Of a stretch of 64,000 nucleotides of DNA, positions 53,148 through 62,359 are shown piece by piece. Position 1 is the stretch's first letter. Each line of letters starts with the position of its first letter. Source of the stretch: Xanthomonas campestris pv. phormiicola (lineage in GTDB: Bacteria > Pseudomonadota > Gammaproteobacteria > Xanthomonadales > Xanthomonadaceae). The stretch spans positions 558,001-622,000 of the forward strand of contig CP102593.1 in assembly GCA_025666215.1 (NCBI GenBank). The letters are read 5' to 3'. The translations under genes and the position numbers were made by a program. Under the pieces are notes generated by a model, which saw only the letters and a program-made list of their open reading frames with translations, searched no databases and was not told the origin of the DNA.

Positions 53148-54107
53148 ATGTTCTCATCTTCACTGCCCGTTTTCGCCGATGTGACGGCGGCGGCCGCGCG
53201 GATCGCGCCGCACGCCCAGGTCACCCCGGTCCTGCGCTCGCAGGCGCTGGACGCGTTGACCGGCGCCAGCCTGCACTTCAAGGCCGAGCACCTGCAGCGC
53301 GGCGGCGCGTTCAAGTTCCGCGGCGCCTGCAACGCGGTGTGGGCACTGAGCCAGGCGCAGGCCGCGCGCGGCGTGGTCACCCATTCCTCCGGCAACCATG
53401 GCGCGGCGCTGGCGCAGGCCGCGCTGACCCGCGGCATCGGCTGCCACGTGGTGGTGCCGGAAGGGGCGGTGGCGGCCAAGCTGGCCAATATCGCCCGCCA
53501 CGGCGCCACCCTGTGGCGCTGCGCGGCCAGCATCGCCGCGCGCGAGGCGATGTGCGCGCAGGTGCAGCAGCAGACCGGCGCGACCCTGGTGCATCCGTAC
53601 ACCGATCCGGCGGTGATTGCCGGCCAGGGCACCGCGACCCTGGAATTGCTCGGCGCCAGCGGCCCGCTCGACCTGCTGGTGGTGCCGGTCGGCGGCGGCG
53701 GCCTGGCCGCCGGCAGCCGCCTGGCGCTGTCGGCGCTGGCGCCGCAGGCGCGCCTGCTGCTGGCCGAGCCGGCCGGCGCCGCCGACACCGCGCGCTCGCT
53801 GGCGGCCGGCGCGTTGCGGGTGGACTGCGTTCCGGACACCGTCTGCGACGGCCTGCGCGGCACCCTCGGCGCGCCCAACTTCGCGCTGCTGCAAGGCCAG
53901 GCCGAGGCGGTCGTGGTCGAGGACGCCGCGACCGTGGCGGCGATGCGGCTGCTGTGGCAGGTGCTCAAGCAGATGGTGGAGCCCTCGTCGGCGATCGCGC
54001 TGGCGGCGGTGCTGGCGCAGCCGGAGCGCTTCGCCGGGCGCCGGGTCGGGCTGATCCTGTCCGGCGGCAACGTCGACCTCGACGCCTTGCCGTGGGGGAC
54101 TGCTTGA
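53148..54107 (+). CDS. PLP-dependent serine/threonine dehydratase-like enzyme
   Basis: A 319-residue fold-type II PLP enzyme. The cofactor Lys is in GGAFKFRGACNAVW (about residue 52), followed by SSGNHGAALAQAA, the phosphate-binding PVGGGGLAAG and the C-terminal LILSGGNVDLD. It resembles serine racemase, threo-3-hydroxyaspartate ammonia-lyase and catabolic threonine dehydratase. The regulatory ACT domain of biosynthetic IlvA is absent. Exact substrate is uncertain. Its stop overlaps the region where the YdcF-type gene starts. Confidence 0.88.
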   Translation: MFSSSLPVFADVTAAAARIAPHAQVTPVLRSQALDALTGASLHFKAEHLQRGGAFKFRGACNAVWALSQAQAARGVVTHSSGNHGAALAQAALTRGIGCHVVVPEGAVAAKLANIARHGATLWRCAASIAAREAMCAQVQQQTGATLVHPYTDPAVIAGQGTATLELLGASGPLDLLVVPVGGGGLAAGSRLALSALAPQARLLLAEPAGAADTARSLAAGALRVDCVPDTVCDGLRGTLGAPNFALLQGQAEAVVVEDAATVAAMRLLWQVLKQMVEPSSAIALAAVLAQPERFAGRRVGLILSGGNVDLDALPWGTA

Positions 54108-54109
54108 AG

Positions 54110-54709
54110 GTGCGGCGACGACGCGGCTGGCTCGGCTGGCTCGCTCGGCTGGGCGCGGTGCTGGGCCTGTGGCTGCTGGGTGTGGCGATCTACATCGTCT
54201 GGGTCGGCGACCGCGACCAGGCGGCGCCGGCCGACGCGATCATCGTGCTCGGCGCGGCCGCCTACGATGCCAAGCCCTCGCCGGTGTTCGAGGAACGCAT
54301 CCGCCACGGCCTGGACCTGTACCAGCGCGGCTATGCGCCGACCCTGATCTTCACCGGCGGCTTCGGCGGCAACGGCGCGCGTTTCGCCGAATCGCAGGTG
54401 GCGCGCCGCTATGCGCTGCGCCACGACGTGCCGGCCGACGCGATCCTGATCGAGACCGTCTCGCGCACCACCCGCCAGAACCTGCTCGAGGCGCGCGGGC
54501 TGATGCGCAGCCACGGCCTGCACCGGGCGATCGTCGTCAGCGATCCGCTGCACATGGCGCGGGCGCTGCGCCTGTGCCGCGAGCTGCAGATCGACGCGCT
54601 GGCGTCCTCGACCCCGAGCACCCGCTTCCGCAGCTTCCAGACCCGCTGGCGCTTCCTGCTGCAGGAGGTCTACTTCTTCCACCGCGACCTGCTGGTGCCG
54701 GGCGCCTGA
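54110..54709 (+). CDS. YdcF/DUF218-type membrane-anchored protein
   Basis: A 199-residue DUF218 protein. One membrane helix (about residues 7-27, LARLGAVLGLWLLGVAIYIV) is followed by the YdcF/SanA-like domain with AIIVLGAAAYDAKPSPVFEE, IFTGGFGGNGARFAESQVA and VSDPLHMARALRLCRE. Relatives such as ElyC and SanA affect envelope integrity and undecaprenyl carrier metabolism. A GTG start at 54110 is chosen (GGGGGA about 10 bases upstream); a TTG at 54104 is also in frame. It is probably co-transcribed with the dehydratase gene. Confidence 0.85.
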   Translation: MRRRRGWLGWLARLGAVLGLWLLGVAIYIVWVGDRDQAAPADAIIVLGAAAYDAKPSPVFEERIRHGLDLYQRGYAPTLIFTGGFGGNGARFAESQVARRYALRHDVPADAILIETVSRTTRQNLLEARGLMRSHGLHRAIVVSDPLHMARALRLCRELQIDALASSTPSTRFRSFQTRWRFLLQEVYFFHRDLLVPGA

Positions 54710-54760
54710 GCGGGCCCGGCCGCCGTATCATGGACGCCCGCATGGCATGAGGTGGTGGCG

Positions 54761-55189
54761 ATGAAGATCGACGGAACCCGCGAGCAGGACCGCGCCATCG
54801 AACTGGTGCTGTCCTATTACGACGCGTTCAACCGCGGCGACTGGGCGGCGATGCTCGACAAGCTGACCGACGACGTGGCGCATGACCTCAACCAGGGCGC
54901 GCGCGAGATCGGCAAGGACACCTTCGCCGCGTTCCTGCAGCGGATGAACGCCAGCTACCGCGAACAGCTGCGCGACATCGTGGTGCTGGGCGGGCAGGAC
55001 GGCTGCCGCGCCGCTGCCGAGTACGTGGTGCACGGCGAATACCATCACACCGACGAAGGCCTGCCGCCAGCGCGCGGGCAGACCTACGTGCTGCCGGGCG
55101 GGGCGTTCTTCGACATCCGCGACGGCAAGATCGCCCGGGTCAGCAATTACTACAACCTGCAGGACTGGATCGACCAGGTGTCGGTCTGA
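54761..55189 (+). CDS. SnoaL-like / ketosteroid-isomerase-fold protein
   Basis: A 142-residue NTF2-like protein. The start motif LVLSYYDAFNRGDWAAMLDKL and the ending GKIARVSNYYNLQDWIDQV are typical of the SnoaL/ketosteroid isomerase-like family. Such proteins can be isomerases, hydrolases or stress-related proteins, and no function can be named. The ATG at 54761 follows GAGG by 8 bases; a GTG at 54752 is an alternative. A REP hairpin lies downstream. Confidence 0.82.
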   Translation: MKIDGTREQDRAIELVLSYYDAFNRGDWAAMLDKLTDDVAHDLNQGAREIGKDTFAAFLQRMNASYREQLRDIVVLGGQDGCRAAAEYVVHGEYHHTDEGLPPARGQTYVLPGGAFFDIRDGKIARVSNYYNLQDWIDQVSV

Positions 55190-55279
55190 TCCTCAAGCGA
55201 ATGCCTTGGCGCTGGCAGGCTGGAGGCTGCCTGTGCCGAAGCGGCTTCGACTCAGGACTGTTTGCGGTCGGCGAAGTGT

Positions 55280-55349
55280 TGTGGGAGCGACTTCAGTCGC
55301 GACATGGCGTTGCCGGTAGAGCCCGTCGCGACTGAAGTCGCTCCCACAG
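55280..55349. repeat. REP-type palindrome, intact copy
   Basis: TGTGGGAGCGACTTCAGTCG-CGACATGGCG, a short centre, then CCCGTCGCGACTGAAGTCGC-TCCCACAG. Same family as 33097-33166 and of equal length. It sits in the convergent gap between the SnoaL-like gene and bioC and could stabilise or end both transcripts. Confidence 0.85.
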
Positions 55350-55382
55350 TGACATCGCCTGGATCAAGGAGGGGGCGCTGGC

Positions 55383-56273
55383 TCAATCGCCGCGGCGGCG
55401 GATCGGGATCGCCGACACCGGCACCGCGGCGATCTCGCTGCCGCCCTCGCGGATCGGCGCGCCCGGCGGCGGCGCCCAGGCGTGCGCATAGATCACTTCC
55501 CAACTGCTCGGCAGCGTGCCGTCGGCGTTGCGCAGCGGCTCATAGGCGGCGCTGGCGGCGGCGAAACGGCCGCGCCCGGTCAGCGTGTGGCGGCGCGCGT
55601 GCAGTGCGTTGGTCGCGCCGATCGCGCGCAGTTCGCGCATCAGCGCGGCCAGGTCGGGATAGGTGAGGGTGAACAGGTCGCGGTCCAGCACCGGGTCGCG
55701 GAAGCCGGACAGCATCAACGCATCGCCGAACTGCGCGATCGGCGCGAAGCGGCTCACGTGCGGCGCCTCGCGGTCGGCCTGGGCGAAGGCCTCGCGCAGT
55801 TCGACCAGCGTGTCCGGGCCGAAGCTGGAGCACAGCAGCAGGCCGCCGGGCTTGAGCACGCGGCGGAAACCGGCGAACACCGCCGGCAGGTCCTCGACCC
55901 ACTGCAGGCACAGATTGCTGAAGATCACATCGACGCTGTGCTCGGCCAGCGGCAACGCGCGCGCGTCGGCGCAGACGTGGCCGAACGGCTTCCACCAGCC
56001 GGCCTGGCGCTTGGCCTGCTGCAGCATCGGCAGCGCCTGGTCGAGCGCGATCACCTGCGCGCGCGGCCAGCGCTTCTTCATCGTCGCGGCGGCATGCGCC
56101 GGGCCGCTGCCCACGTCCAGCACCACCTGCGGCACGCGGTCGCCGAGATAGTCCAGCGATTCCAGCAGACGCTTTTCGACCTCGTGCTGCAGGGCGGCGG
56201 CGGCATCGTAGCTGGCCGCGGCGCGCGAGAACGCACGGCGGATGTGGTTGGCATCGAACGAGGAAGGATCCAT
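55383..56273 (-). CDS. bioC: Malonyl-[ACP] O-methyltransferase BioC
   Basis: A 296-residue SAM-dependent methyltransferase. It starts MDPSSFDANHIRRAFSRAAASYDAAA, the BioC N-terminus, and has SAM motif I VVLDVGSGPAHAAATM, the acidic VIALDQALPMLQQAK and motif FSNLCLQWVEDL. BioC methylates malonyl-ACP to open the pimelate branch of biotin synthesis. The C-terminal extension (about 270-296) is Pro/Ile/Arg-rich. Length is slightly above the E. coli enzyme (about 250). It lies at the end of the biotin group, behind a 374-bp gap with tandem repeats. Confidence 0.93.
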   Translation of the reverse strand: MDPSSFDANHIRRAFSRAAASYDAAAALQHEVEKRLLESLDYLGDRVPQVVLDVGSGPAHAAATMKKRWPRAQVIALDQALPMLQQAKRQAGWWKPFGHVCADARALPLAEHSVDVIFSNLCLQWVEDLPAVFAGFRRVLKPGGLLLCSSFGPDTLVELREAFAQADREAPHVSRFAPIAQFGDALMLSGFRDPVLDRDLFTLTYPDLAALMRELRAIGATNALHARRHTLTGRGRFAAASAAYEPLRNADGTLPSSWEVIYAHAWAPPPGAPIREGGSEIAAVPVSAIPIRRRGD

Positions 56274-56343
56274 CGGCGCATTATCGCCGGCCGCCGTACG
56301 CGACGGCCAGCCGCATCGCACTGCGCCGCCCGCGCAACCTCGT

Positions 56344-56647
56344 CCGCGCTTCAGTCTGCAACGAACTCCTTGACGCGCGCCGCAGCGACCGCGCACAGCC
56401 ACCCATACAAATCCCGAATCCCGAATCCCGAATCCCCAATCCCGGCTCTTCCGCGCTTCAGTCTGCAGCGCCCCCAGGGCGCGCGCCGAGCGACCGCGCG
56501 CAGCCACCCATCCCAATCCCGAATCCCCAATCCCGACTCTTCCGCGCTTCAGCCTGCAGCGCCCCCCAGGACGCGCGCCGCAGCGACCGCGCGCAGCCAC
56601 CCATCCCAATCCCGAATCCCCAATCCCCAATCCCCAATCCCAGCTCT
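56344..56647. repeat. Three tandem repeat units between bioC and an SDR gene
   Basis: Units begin at CCGCGCTTCAG (56344, 56451 and 56542) and contain TCTGCAGCGCC, CGCGCGCCGCAGCGACCGCG, CAGCCACCCAT and then a run of 7-bp words ATCCCGA/ATCCCCA. The units are about 107, 91 and 105 bp. The length differences come mostly from the 7-bp runs, so the array probably changes by slippage and unequal exchange. No gene is visible in this stretch; the rest of the gap (56274-56343) is plain. Confidence 0.8.
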
Positions 56648-57430
56648 TCAGAACGTCCCCGGATACGCGCCGCCGTCGAGCAACAGGTTCTGCCCGCTGA
56701 CGTAGCCGGCCTGCGCGCTGCACAGGAACGCGCAGGCCGCGCCGAATTCCTCCGCCGTGCCGAAGCGCCCGGCCGGGATCTGCTGGCGCTTCTGCGCCGC
56801 CACGGTGTCCACGTCGGTGCCGCTGCGCTGCGCGGCATGGGCGAAGTTGCCGCGCAGCCGGTCGGTGTCGAACTGGCCGGGCAGCAGGTTGTTGAGGGTG
56901 ACGTTGTGCGCGACCGTGCGCCGCGCCAGCCCGGCGACGAAGCCGGTCAGGCCGGCGCGCGCGCCGTTGGACAGGCCCAGGCTGTCGATCGGCGCCTTCA
57001 CCGCCGCCGAGGTGATGTTGACGATGCGGCCGAAGCCACGCGCCTGCATCGCATCGACGGTGGCACGGATCAGCGCGATCGGCGCCAGCATGTTGGCGTC
57101 CAGCGCGCGCAGCCAGTCCTCGCGCTCCCAGTCGCGGAAATCGCCGGGCGGCGGGCCGCCGGCGTTGTTGACCAGGATGTCGACCTGCGGGCACGCCGCC
57201 AGTGCGGCGCTGCGGCCGGCCTCGGTGGCGATGTCGGCGGCGACCGCGATCACCTCGCCGGCACCGGGCAGCGCGCGCAGGCCGGCGGCTGCCGCATCCA
57301 GCCGGGCCTGGCCGCGCGCCACGATCACCACATTGACGCCTTCGGCGGCCAGCGCCCGCGCGCATCCCAGGCCCAGGCCCTTGCTTGCGGCGCAGACCAG
57401 CGCCCATTTGCCGGCGATACCAAGATCCAT
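56648..57430 (-). CDS. SDR-family protein with non-canonical active site
   Basis: A 260-residue short-chain dehydrogenase-like protein. The N-terminal CAASKGLGLGCARALAAEG keeps the GxxxGxG cofactor loop, and NNAGGPPPG and IVNITSAAV are present. At the position of the catalytic YxxxK the sequence reads SLGLSNGARAG: Ser replaces Tyr and Arg replaces Lys. The remaining fold and the LPGQFDTDRL region are intact. It may be a different reductase subgroup or an inactive protein. It lies between bioH and bioC, 230 bp after the bioH stop, and its role in biotin synthesis is not established. Confidence 0.85.
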   Translation of the reverse strand: MDLGIAGKWALVCAASKGLGLGCARALAAEGVNVVIVARGQARLDAAAAGLRALPGAGEVIAVAADIATEAGRSAALAACPQVDILVNNAGGPPPGDFRDWEREDWLRALDANMLAPIALIRATVDAMQARGFGRIVNITSAAVKAPIDSLGLSNGARAGLTGFVAGLARRTVAHNVTLNNLLPGQFDTDRLRGNFAHAAQRSGTDVDTVAAQKRQQIPAGRFGTAEEFGAACAFLCSAQAGYVSGQNLLLDGGAYPGTF

Positions 57431-57584
57431 GTCTGCGTTCCGATCGATCGAAGGAACCGCGATGATCGGGCATCGGCGTGGCGGCGGCCAGCGCGGTGCG
57501 TCGATCCGACCGCGAAGCCGGTGCTCTGTCTCGGCACGACCGAAGCAGCGCACCTGGCCGCACTGGCGATCCGAGCGGGCAGGT

Positions 57585-57622
57585 TTCCTGTGGGAGGGGC
57601 TTCAGCCCCGACGCTTTGCCGG
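57585..57622. repeat. Half REP of the GTGGGAGGGGCTTCAGCCCC variant
   Basis: CCTGTGGGAGGGGCTTCAGC-CCCGACGCTTTGCCGG in the bioH-SDR gap. It is the variant with GGGGCTTCAGCCCC in place of GCGACTTCAGTCGC. A degenerate copy (GTGGGAGGGACTCAGTCCC) lies at 63179-63197. Confidence 0.65.
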
Positions 57623-57660
57623 TCACGCATCGAGGGCCGAAGCCTGCTCGCAGGAACGCG

Positions 57661-58422
57661 CTATGCCAGCCCGGCAAGGAACCCGCGCAACGCCTCGGCG
57701 ACCTCATCGGCATGGCCGAGGAACGGCGCATGGCCGCCGCCGGCGATGTCCAGCGTCTGCGCCTGCGGCGCCAGCGCCGCGGCGTCGTGCATGCCGGCGG
57801 CCGAGACCAGCCGGTCGCGCTGGCCGCTGATCCACAGGCTGGGCACGCGCAGGCCGGGCAGCGCGCGGCGCAGGTCGCTGCGCTCGAGCAGCGCCAGCCC
57901 AGCCTGCAGCGCCTGCGCATCGGGTTCGCCGCGCGCGCTCAGCGTTTCGCGCAGGGTGCGCAATTCGGCGCGCGCATGCGCCGAACCCAGCGTGTCCAGC
58001 GCCAGGAAGCGGTCCAGCGTGCCGCGGTAATCCTCGGCCAGGTCGCGGCCGAACTGGGCGAACACCTGCGGTTCCACCGCATGCGGCCAGTCGCTGCCGC
58101 GCACGAACCGCGGCGTCGCCGCGAGCATCGCCAGGCCGCGCACCTGCGGCTGGGTCGCCGCGGCATGCAGCGCGAACAGCCCGCCCAGCGACCAGCCCAG
58201 CCACACCGCCGGCGGCGTCGCCGCGGCGATCGCGCTGACCACGTGCGGCAGCGCCAGCGGGGTGTCGTCACCGCGGCTGTGGCCATGCCCGGGCAGGTCC
58301 ACCAGGTGCATGCGGCACTGCGCCGACAGGCGTTCGACCAGCGGCGCGAAGATGCCGCCGTGCAGCGCCCAACCGTGGATGAGGACCAGATCGGGGCCGT
58401 GCCCCAGGGTTTCGATGTGCAT
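57661..58422 (-). CDS. bioH: Pimeloyl-[ACP] methyl ester esterase BioH
   Basis: A 253-residue alpha/beta hydrolase. The oxyanion segment LVLIHGWALHGGIF near residue 12, the nucleophile in WLGWSLGGLFALH (about residue 78), the acid in ISGQRDRLV and the His in GGGHAPFLGH all match BioH. It removes the methyl group from pimeloyl-ACP methyl ester, ending the BioC-started cycle. It is located two genes after bioF on the same strand. Confidence 0.94.
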   Translation of the reverse strand: MHIETLGHGPDLVLIHGWALHGGIFAPLVERLSAQCRMHLVDLPGHGHSRGDDTPLALPHVVSAIAAATPPAVWLGWSLGGLFALHAAATQPQVRGLAMLAATPRFVRGSDWPHAVEPQVFAQFGRDLAEDYRGTLDRFLALDTLGSAHARAELRTLRETLSARGEPDAQALQAGLALLERSDLRRALPGLRVPSLWISGQRDRLVSAAGMHDAAALAPQAQTLDIAGGGHAPFLGHADEVAEALRGFLAGLA

Positions 58423-58468
58423 CGTCGATCGTGTGCCGAATGGGAAAGAGAACCGGGGAACGCCGCGC

Positions 58469-58822
58469 TCAGCGTTGCGCGCGCAACGCCAGCAGCCGCG
58501 GCAACAGCAAGCGCCATTGTTCGCGCGGGTAGGCGCGGGTGCGCCAGGCCGGCCAGCGCTGCACGCCTTCGCCGCGCTGGATCGCCACGCTCAGCCAGGC
58601 GGCGTCGAAGCCTTGCCAGACCCCGGCCACGCTCAACAGGTTCGGCGCCAGGCGCGGATGCACGTCGTGCAGCAGCATGCGCCGCAGCGTCTGCGGCGCG
58701 TACGGCGAGGCCGCGAGCACGGCGGCGATGTGCGCATGCCGCGTGGCGACATCGTCGTCCAGGTACAGCTCGGACAGCGCGGCCCAGACCTCGCGCCGCG
58801 CCGCGGGGTCGCCGTCGCTCAC
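58469..58822 (-). CDS. Conserved small protein of unknown function between bioF and bioH
   Basis: A 117-residue protein, MSDGDPAARREVWAALSELY..., rich in Arg, Trp and Leu. It has no recognised domain. Phrases such as ELYLDDDVATRHAHIAAVLA and VAGVWQGFDAAWLSVAIQRG suggest a compact helical protein, possibly of the DUF7079 type. It lies 24 bp after bioF and 46 bp before bioH, so it is in the biotin transcript. No enzymatic residues can be named. Confidence 0.7.
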   Translation of the reverse strand: MSDGDPAARREVWAALSELYLDDDVATRHAHIAAVLAASPYAPQTLRRMLLHDVHPRLAPNLLSVAGVWQGFDAAWLSVAIQRGEGVQRWPAWRTRAYPREQWRLLLPRLLALRAQR

Positions 58823-58846
58823 CGCGGGCCGCTCACATCGGCCCGC

Positions 58847-60052
58847 TCATGCCGGCAGGCCGACCGGGTGCGCGGCCAGGCGGTCGCGCGCCAGCGCCAG
58901 CGCGTCCAGCAGGTTCTGCACCTGCGCCGGCGTGTGCAGCGCCGACAGCGTCACCCGCAGCCGCGACTTGCCTTCCGGCACGGTCGGCGGGCGGATCGCC
59001 GAAACCAGGAAGCCGGCCTGCTCCAGCGCCGCCGACAGCGCCAGCGCGCTGGCTTCGTCGCCGCACAGCAGCGGCTGGATCGGCGTGTCCGAGGCCATCA
59101 GTTCCAGGCCATGGCCGCGCGCGCCGCCGCGGAACGCGGCGATCGTCTCGGCCAGGCGCTCGCGCCGCCACTGGTCGCGCCGCGCCAGCTTGACTGCAGC
59201 CAGCGAGGCGGCGGCCTGCGCCGGCGGCAGCGCGGTGGTGTACAGGTAGGGCCGCGCGGTTTCGGCCAGGTGCCGGATCAGCGCCTCGTCGCCGACCACC
59301 AGCGCGCCGTAGCCGCCCAGCGCCTTGCCCAGGGTCACTAGCTGCAATGGCACGTCGTCCACGCCCAGTCCGGCCTCGGCCACGCAACCGCGGCCATGCG
59401 GGCCGACCACGCCGATGCCGTGCGCATCGTCCACGTACATCAGCGCCTGCTGCATGCGCGCCACCAGGGTCAGCGAGCGCAGCGGGGCGATGTCGCCATC
59501 CATGCTGAACACGCCATCGGTGGCCAGCATCGCCGCGCCGTCGGCGGCGTGCCTGAGCTGACGCATCGCGCCTTCCGTATCCAGGTGCGGATAGCGGCGC
59601 AGGCGGCAGCCGGCCAGGCGGGTGGCGTCGAGCAGGCTGGCGTGATTGAGCCGGTCCTGCACGCACACATCCTCTTCTTCGCTCAGCAGCGCCTGCTGCA
59701 CCGCCAGGTTGGCGAGGAAGCCGCTGCCGAACAGCAGCGCGCGCGGATAACCGAGCCAGTCGGCGACCTCGCGCTCCAGGTTCTCGTGCAGCGCATGGTG
59801 GCCGCAGACCAGGTGCGAGGCGGTGGCGCCGACGCCCTCGCGCGCGGCCGCGTCCTGCAGCGCGGCGAGCACTTCGAACTGCTGCGCCAGGCCCAGGTAG
59901 TCGTTGCTGCAGAAGCCGGTCAGCCAGCGCCCGTCCAGCTCCAGGCGCACGCCGTCGCGGCGGCCCACGCTGCGGCGCACGCGGATGCGGCCCTGCGCCT
60001 CGCGTAGCTTGCGCAAGGACTGGATGCGGTCGTGCAGATCGGGGCGGGCCAT
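58847..60052 (-). CDS. bioF: 8-Amino-7-oxononanoate synthase
   Basis: A 401-residue alpha-oxoamine synthase with PLP. The cofactor Lys lies in [18 protein letters not shown] (about residue 240). Other blocks are [24 protein letters not shown] and [14 protein letters not shown] with the PLP-binding Asp/His pattern. It condenses pimeloyl-ACP with alanine to form KAPA. Length is close to the family (about 385-400). It follows bioB by 105 bp. Confidence 0.96.
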   Translation of the reverse strand: MARPDLHDRIQSLRKLREAQGRIRVRRSVGRRDGVRLELDGRWLTGFCSNDYLGLAQQFEVLAALQDAAAREGVGATASHLVCGHHALHENLEREVADWLGYPRALLFGSGFLANLAVQQALLSEEEDVCVQDRLNHASLLDATRLAGCRLRRYPHLDTEGAMRQLRHAADGAAMLATDGVFSMDGDIAPLRSLTLVARMQQALMYVDDAHGIGVVGPHGRGCVAEAGLGVDDVPLQLVTLGKALGGYGALVVGDEALIRHLAETARPYLYTTALPPAQAAASLAAVKLARRDQWRRERLAETIAAFRGGARGHGLELMASDTPIQPLLCGDEASALALSAALEQAGFLVSAIRPPTVPEGKSRLRVTLSALHTPAQVQNLLDALALARDRLAAHPVGLPA

Positions 60053-60157
60053 GGGCGGCGGGGCATGGGGTGGCTGGCTAGCGTAGCGCGTCCCCGGCCG
60101 GGCCGGGCGCCGCCGGCGATGGACGGCCGGATCGGCGGATGGACGCGCGCGCCGGCG

Positions 60158-61213
60158 TCAGACCAGTGCCGCGGCGATCGCCGGCCGTGCCGGCGCCGCT
60201 GCCGGCGCGGTGATGTCCGCATGCACGGTGCCGGGATGGTCGTGCGCGTCGGCATCGACGTGCACCTGCATCGGCGTCAGCCCCAGCCGCGCGAACAGCG
60301 CCTGGTCGCGCGCGGTGTCGGGGTTGCCGGTGGTCAGCAGCTTCTCGCCGTAGAAGATCGAGTTGGCGCCGGCGCAGAAGCACAGCGCCTGCAACTCGTC
60401 GCTCATGCTCTCGCGGCCGGCCGACAGCCGCACCATCGCCTGCGGCATCGCGATGCGGGCCACGGCGATGGTGCGCACGAACTCGAACGGATCCAGCTCG
60501 ACGGTGCCGTGCAGCGGGGTGCCGGCAACCTGCACCAGGCGGTTGATCGGCACCGAGTCCGGATGCACCGGCAGGTTGGCCAGCGCCTGCAGCAGGCCGG
60601 CGCGCTGCTCGCGCGATTCGCCCATGCCGACGATGCCGCCGCAACAGGTCTTCATGCCCGCATCGCGCACGTGGGCCAGCGTGTCCAGGCGGTCCTGGTA
60701 CTGGCGGGTGTGGATGATCGTGTCGTAGAAGTCCGGCGCGGTGTCCAGATTGTGGTTGTAGTAGTCCAGCCCGGCCGCCTTCAGCGCCTGCGCCTGGCGG
60801 CCGTCGAGCATGCCCAGGGTGGCGCAGGTCTCCAGGCCCAGCGCCTTCACTTCGCGGATCATCGCGGCGACCTTGGGGATGTCGCGGTCCTTGGGCGAGC
60901 GCCACGCCGCGCCCATGCAGAAGCGCGAGGCGCCGGCGGCCTTGGCCTGGCGCGCCTTTTCCAGCACCGCCTCGGTGCTCATCAGCTTCTGCGCGTCCAC
61001 CCCGGTGTCGTAGCGCTGCGCCTGCGGGCAGTAAGCGCAATCCTCCGGGCAACCGCCGGTCTTCACCGACAGCAGCGTGGAGACCTGCACCTGTGCCGGG
61101 TCGAAGTGGTCGCGATGCACCGCGGCGGCGCGATGCAGCAGCTGCGGGAACGGCAGGTCGAACAGGGCGAGCAATTCCTGGCGTTGCCAGTCGTGTCGGA
61201 CGACAGCGGACAT
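60158..61213 (-). CDS. bioB: Biotin synthase
   Basis: A 351-residue radical-SAM enzyme that inserts sulfur into dethiobiotin. The [4Fe-4S] motif is in [12 protein letters not shown] (C-x3-C-x2-C, about residue 52). Residues of the second cluster lie in [18 protein letters not shown] and KTCCGGIVG, and the substrate stretch YYNHNLDTA is present. The ATG at 61213 is divergent from comF with 49 bp between the starts. The C-terminal tail is Ala/Pro-rich, as in relatives. Confidence 0.97.
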   Translation of the reverse strand: MSAVVRHDWQRQELLALFDLPFPQLLHRAAAVHRDHFDPAQVQVSTLLSVKTGGCPEDCAYCPQAQRYDTGVDAQKLMSTEAVLEKARQAKAAGASRFCMGAAWRSPKDRDIPKVAAMIREVKALGLETCATLGMLDGRQAQALKAAGLDYYNHNLDTAPDFYDTIIHTRQYQDRLDTLAHVRDAGMKTCCGGIVGMGESREQRAGLLQALANLPVHPDSVPINRLVQVAGTPLHGTVELDPFEFVRTIAVARIAMPQAMVRLSAGRESMSDELQALCFCAGANSIFYGEKLLTTGNPDTARDQALFARLGLTPMQVHVDADAHDHPGTVHADITAPAAAPARPAIAAALV

Positions 61214-61262
61214 GGGAGTTTCCTGACGGTAAGCGGCTGGGAAAGCGGGCAGTCTGGTGAGC

Positions 61263-61988
61263 ATGGATATCCCTGTCAACTTCATTGCCGGCAGCAGGGT
61301 TGACGGCTGGTGGCGGCGCTTGCAGCGCTGCGTGCTGCCCGAGCGCTGCCTGGTCTGCGCCGAACCCGGCGCCGCCGGCCTGGACCTGTGCCCGGCCTGC
61401 CGCGATGCGCTGCCCTGGAATGCCAGCGCCTGCCAGGCGTGCGCGCTGCCGCTGCCCGCGTTGGACGCCGCCCAGCTGTGCGGTGTCTGCCAGCGCAAGC
61501 CGCCGCCGCTGACCCTGGTCGCCAGCGCCTGCGTCTACGGTGCCCCGGTCGACGGGTTGCTGCGGCGCTTCAAGTTCCATCAGGATCTGGCCGCCGGGCG
61601 CCTGTTGGCGGCATTGCTGCAGGCGCGCTGCGCCGGCTTGCCGCGTCCGCAGGCGGTGCTGCCGGTGCCGCTGCATGCCGTGCGGCTGCGCCAACGCGGT
61701 TACGACCAGGCGCTGGAACTGGCGCGGCCGCTGGCGCGCGCGCTGGGCCTGCCGCTGTGCGACGGCCTGCAGCGGGTGCGCGCGACGGCGCCGCAGTCCG
61801 AACTCGATGCGCAGGCGCGGCGCCGCAACCTGCGCCATGCGTTCGCGGTGCGGACGCCGTTGCCGACGCATGTGGCGTTGATCGACGACGTGATGACCAC
61901 CGGCGCCACCCTGCATGCCGCGGCACAGGCGCTGCGCCGCGCCGGCGTGGACCGGGTCGATGCGTGGGTGGTGGCGCGGGTGCCGTGA
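61263..61988 (+). CDS. comF: ComF family phosphoribosyltransferase-like protein
   Basis: A 241-residue ComF/GntX-type protein. The N-terminal zinc-binding Cys pairs are in [20 protein letters not shown] and [18 protein letters not shown]. The C-terminal phosphoribosyltransferase domain has the PRPP motif [17 protein letters not shown]. ComF is needed for DNA uptake in competent bacteria. Xanthomonads often keep it beside bioB. The ATG at 61263 is used; a GTG at 61257 adds two residues. Confidence 0.93.
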   Translation: MDIPVNFIAGSRVDGWWRRLQRCVLPERCLVCAEPGAAGLDLCPACRDALPWNASACQACALPLPALDAAQLCGVCQRKPPPLTLVASACVYGAPVDGLLRRFKFHQDLAAGRLLAALLQARCAGLPRPQAVLPVPLHAVRLRQRGYDQALELARPLARALGLPLCDGLQRVRATAPQSELDAQARRRNLRHAFAVRTPLPTHVALIDDVMTTGATLHAAAQALRRAGVDRVDAWVVARVP

Positions 61989-62359
61989 GTACGTTGGTGA
62001 CTTGCGTGCCGCAGCGGCGATTGGCCCTGCGACGGCAAAGGCGTGGCAGGTCATGTGGGTATGCGTGTCTGGTGCGGGCCGTGGTCGCGTGATCTGTCAT
62101 GCACGCAGGGAGCGGTTGCTGCTGTGGTTGCCTGTGGACCGCGCAACGGCAGCGAGGGCGTGTCTGATGGGGGGCGAGCGTTACGCTTCGTCGTGCGGCG
62201 CAGAAGCCACGACCCGACGCAATCGGCCGCTGGCGGCCGGGTTCCGCAGCGCGATGCATGGCACGTTCTTCTGCGTGACGCGGCTGGGGCGGCGGTCTGC
62301 GACAGGCCGCAACGGCCGGTTCTTCTATGATGTCGCCAAACGAACTGCGGGAGATGGCG
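61989..62359. other. Non-coding gap between comF and a lipoprotein gene
   Basis: A 371-bp stretch with no clear gene or strong palindrome. The GGGAG ribosome binding site of the lipoprotein lies at 62349-62353. No operator was recognised. Confidence 0.5.

Noticed and set aside
56344..56647. The tandem units as a CRISPR array
   Set aside because: Units are about 100 bp, differ internally in short word counts, have no unique spacers and no cas genes nearby.
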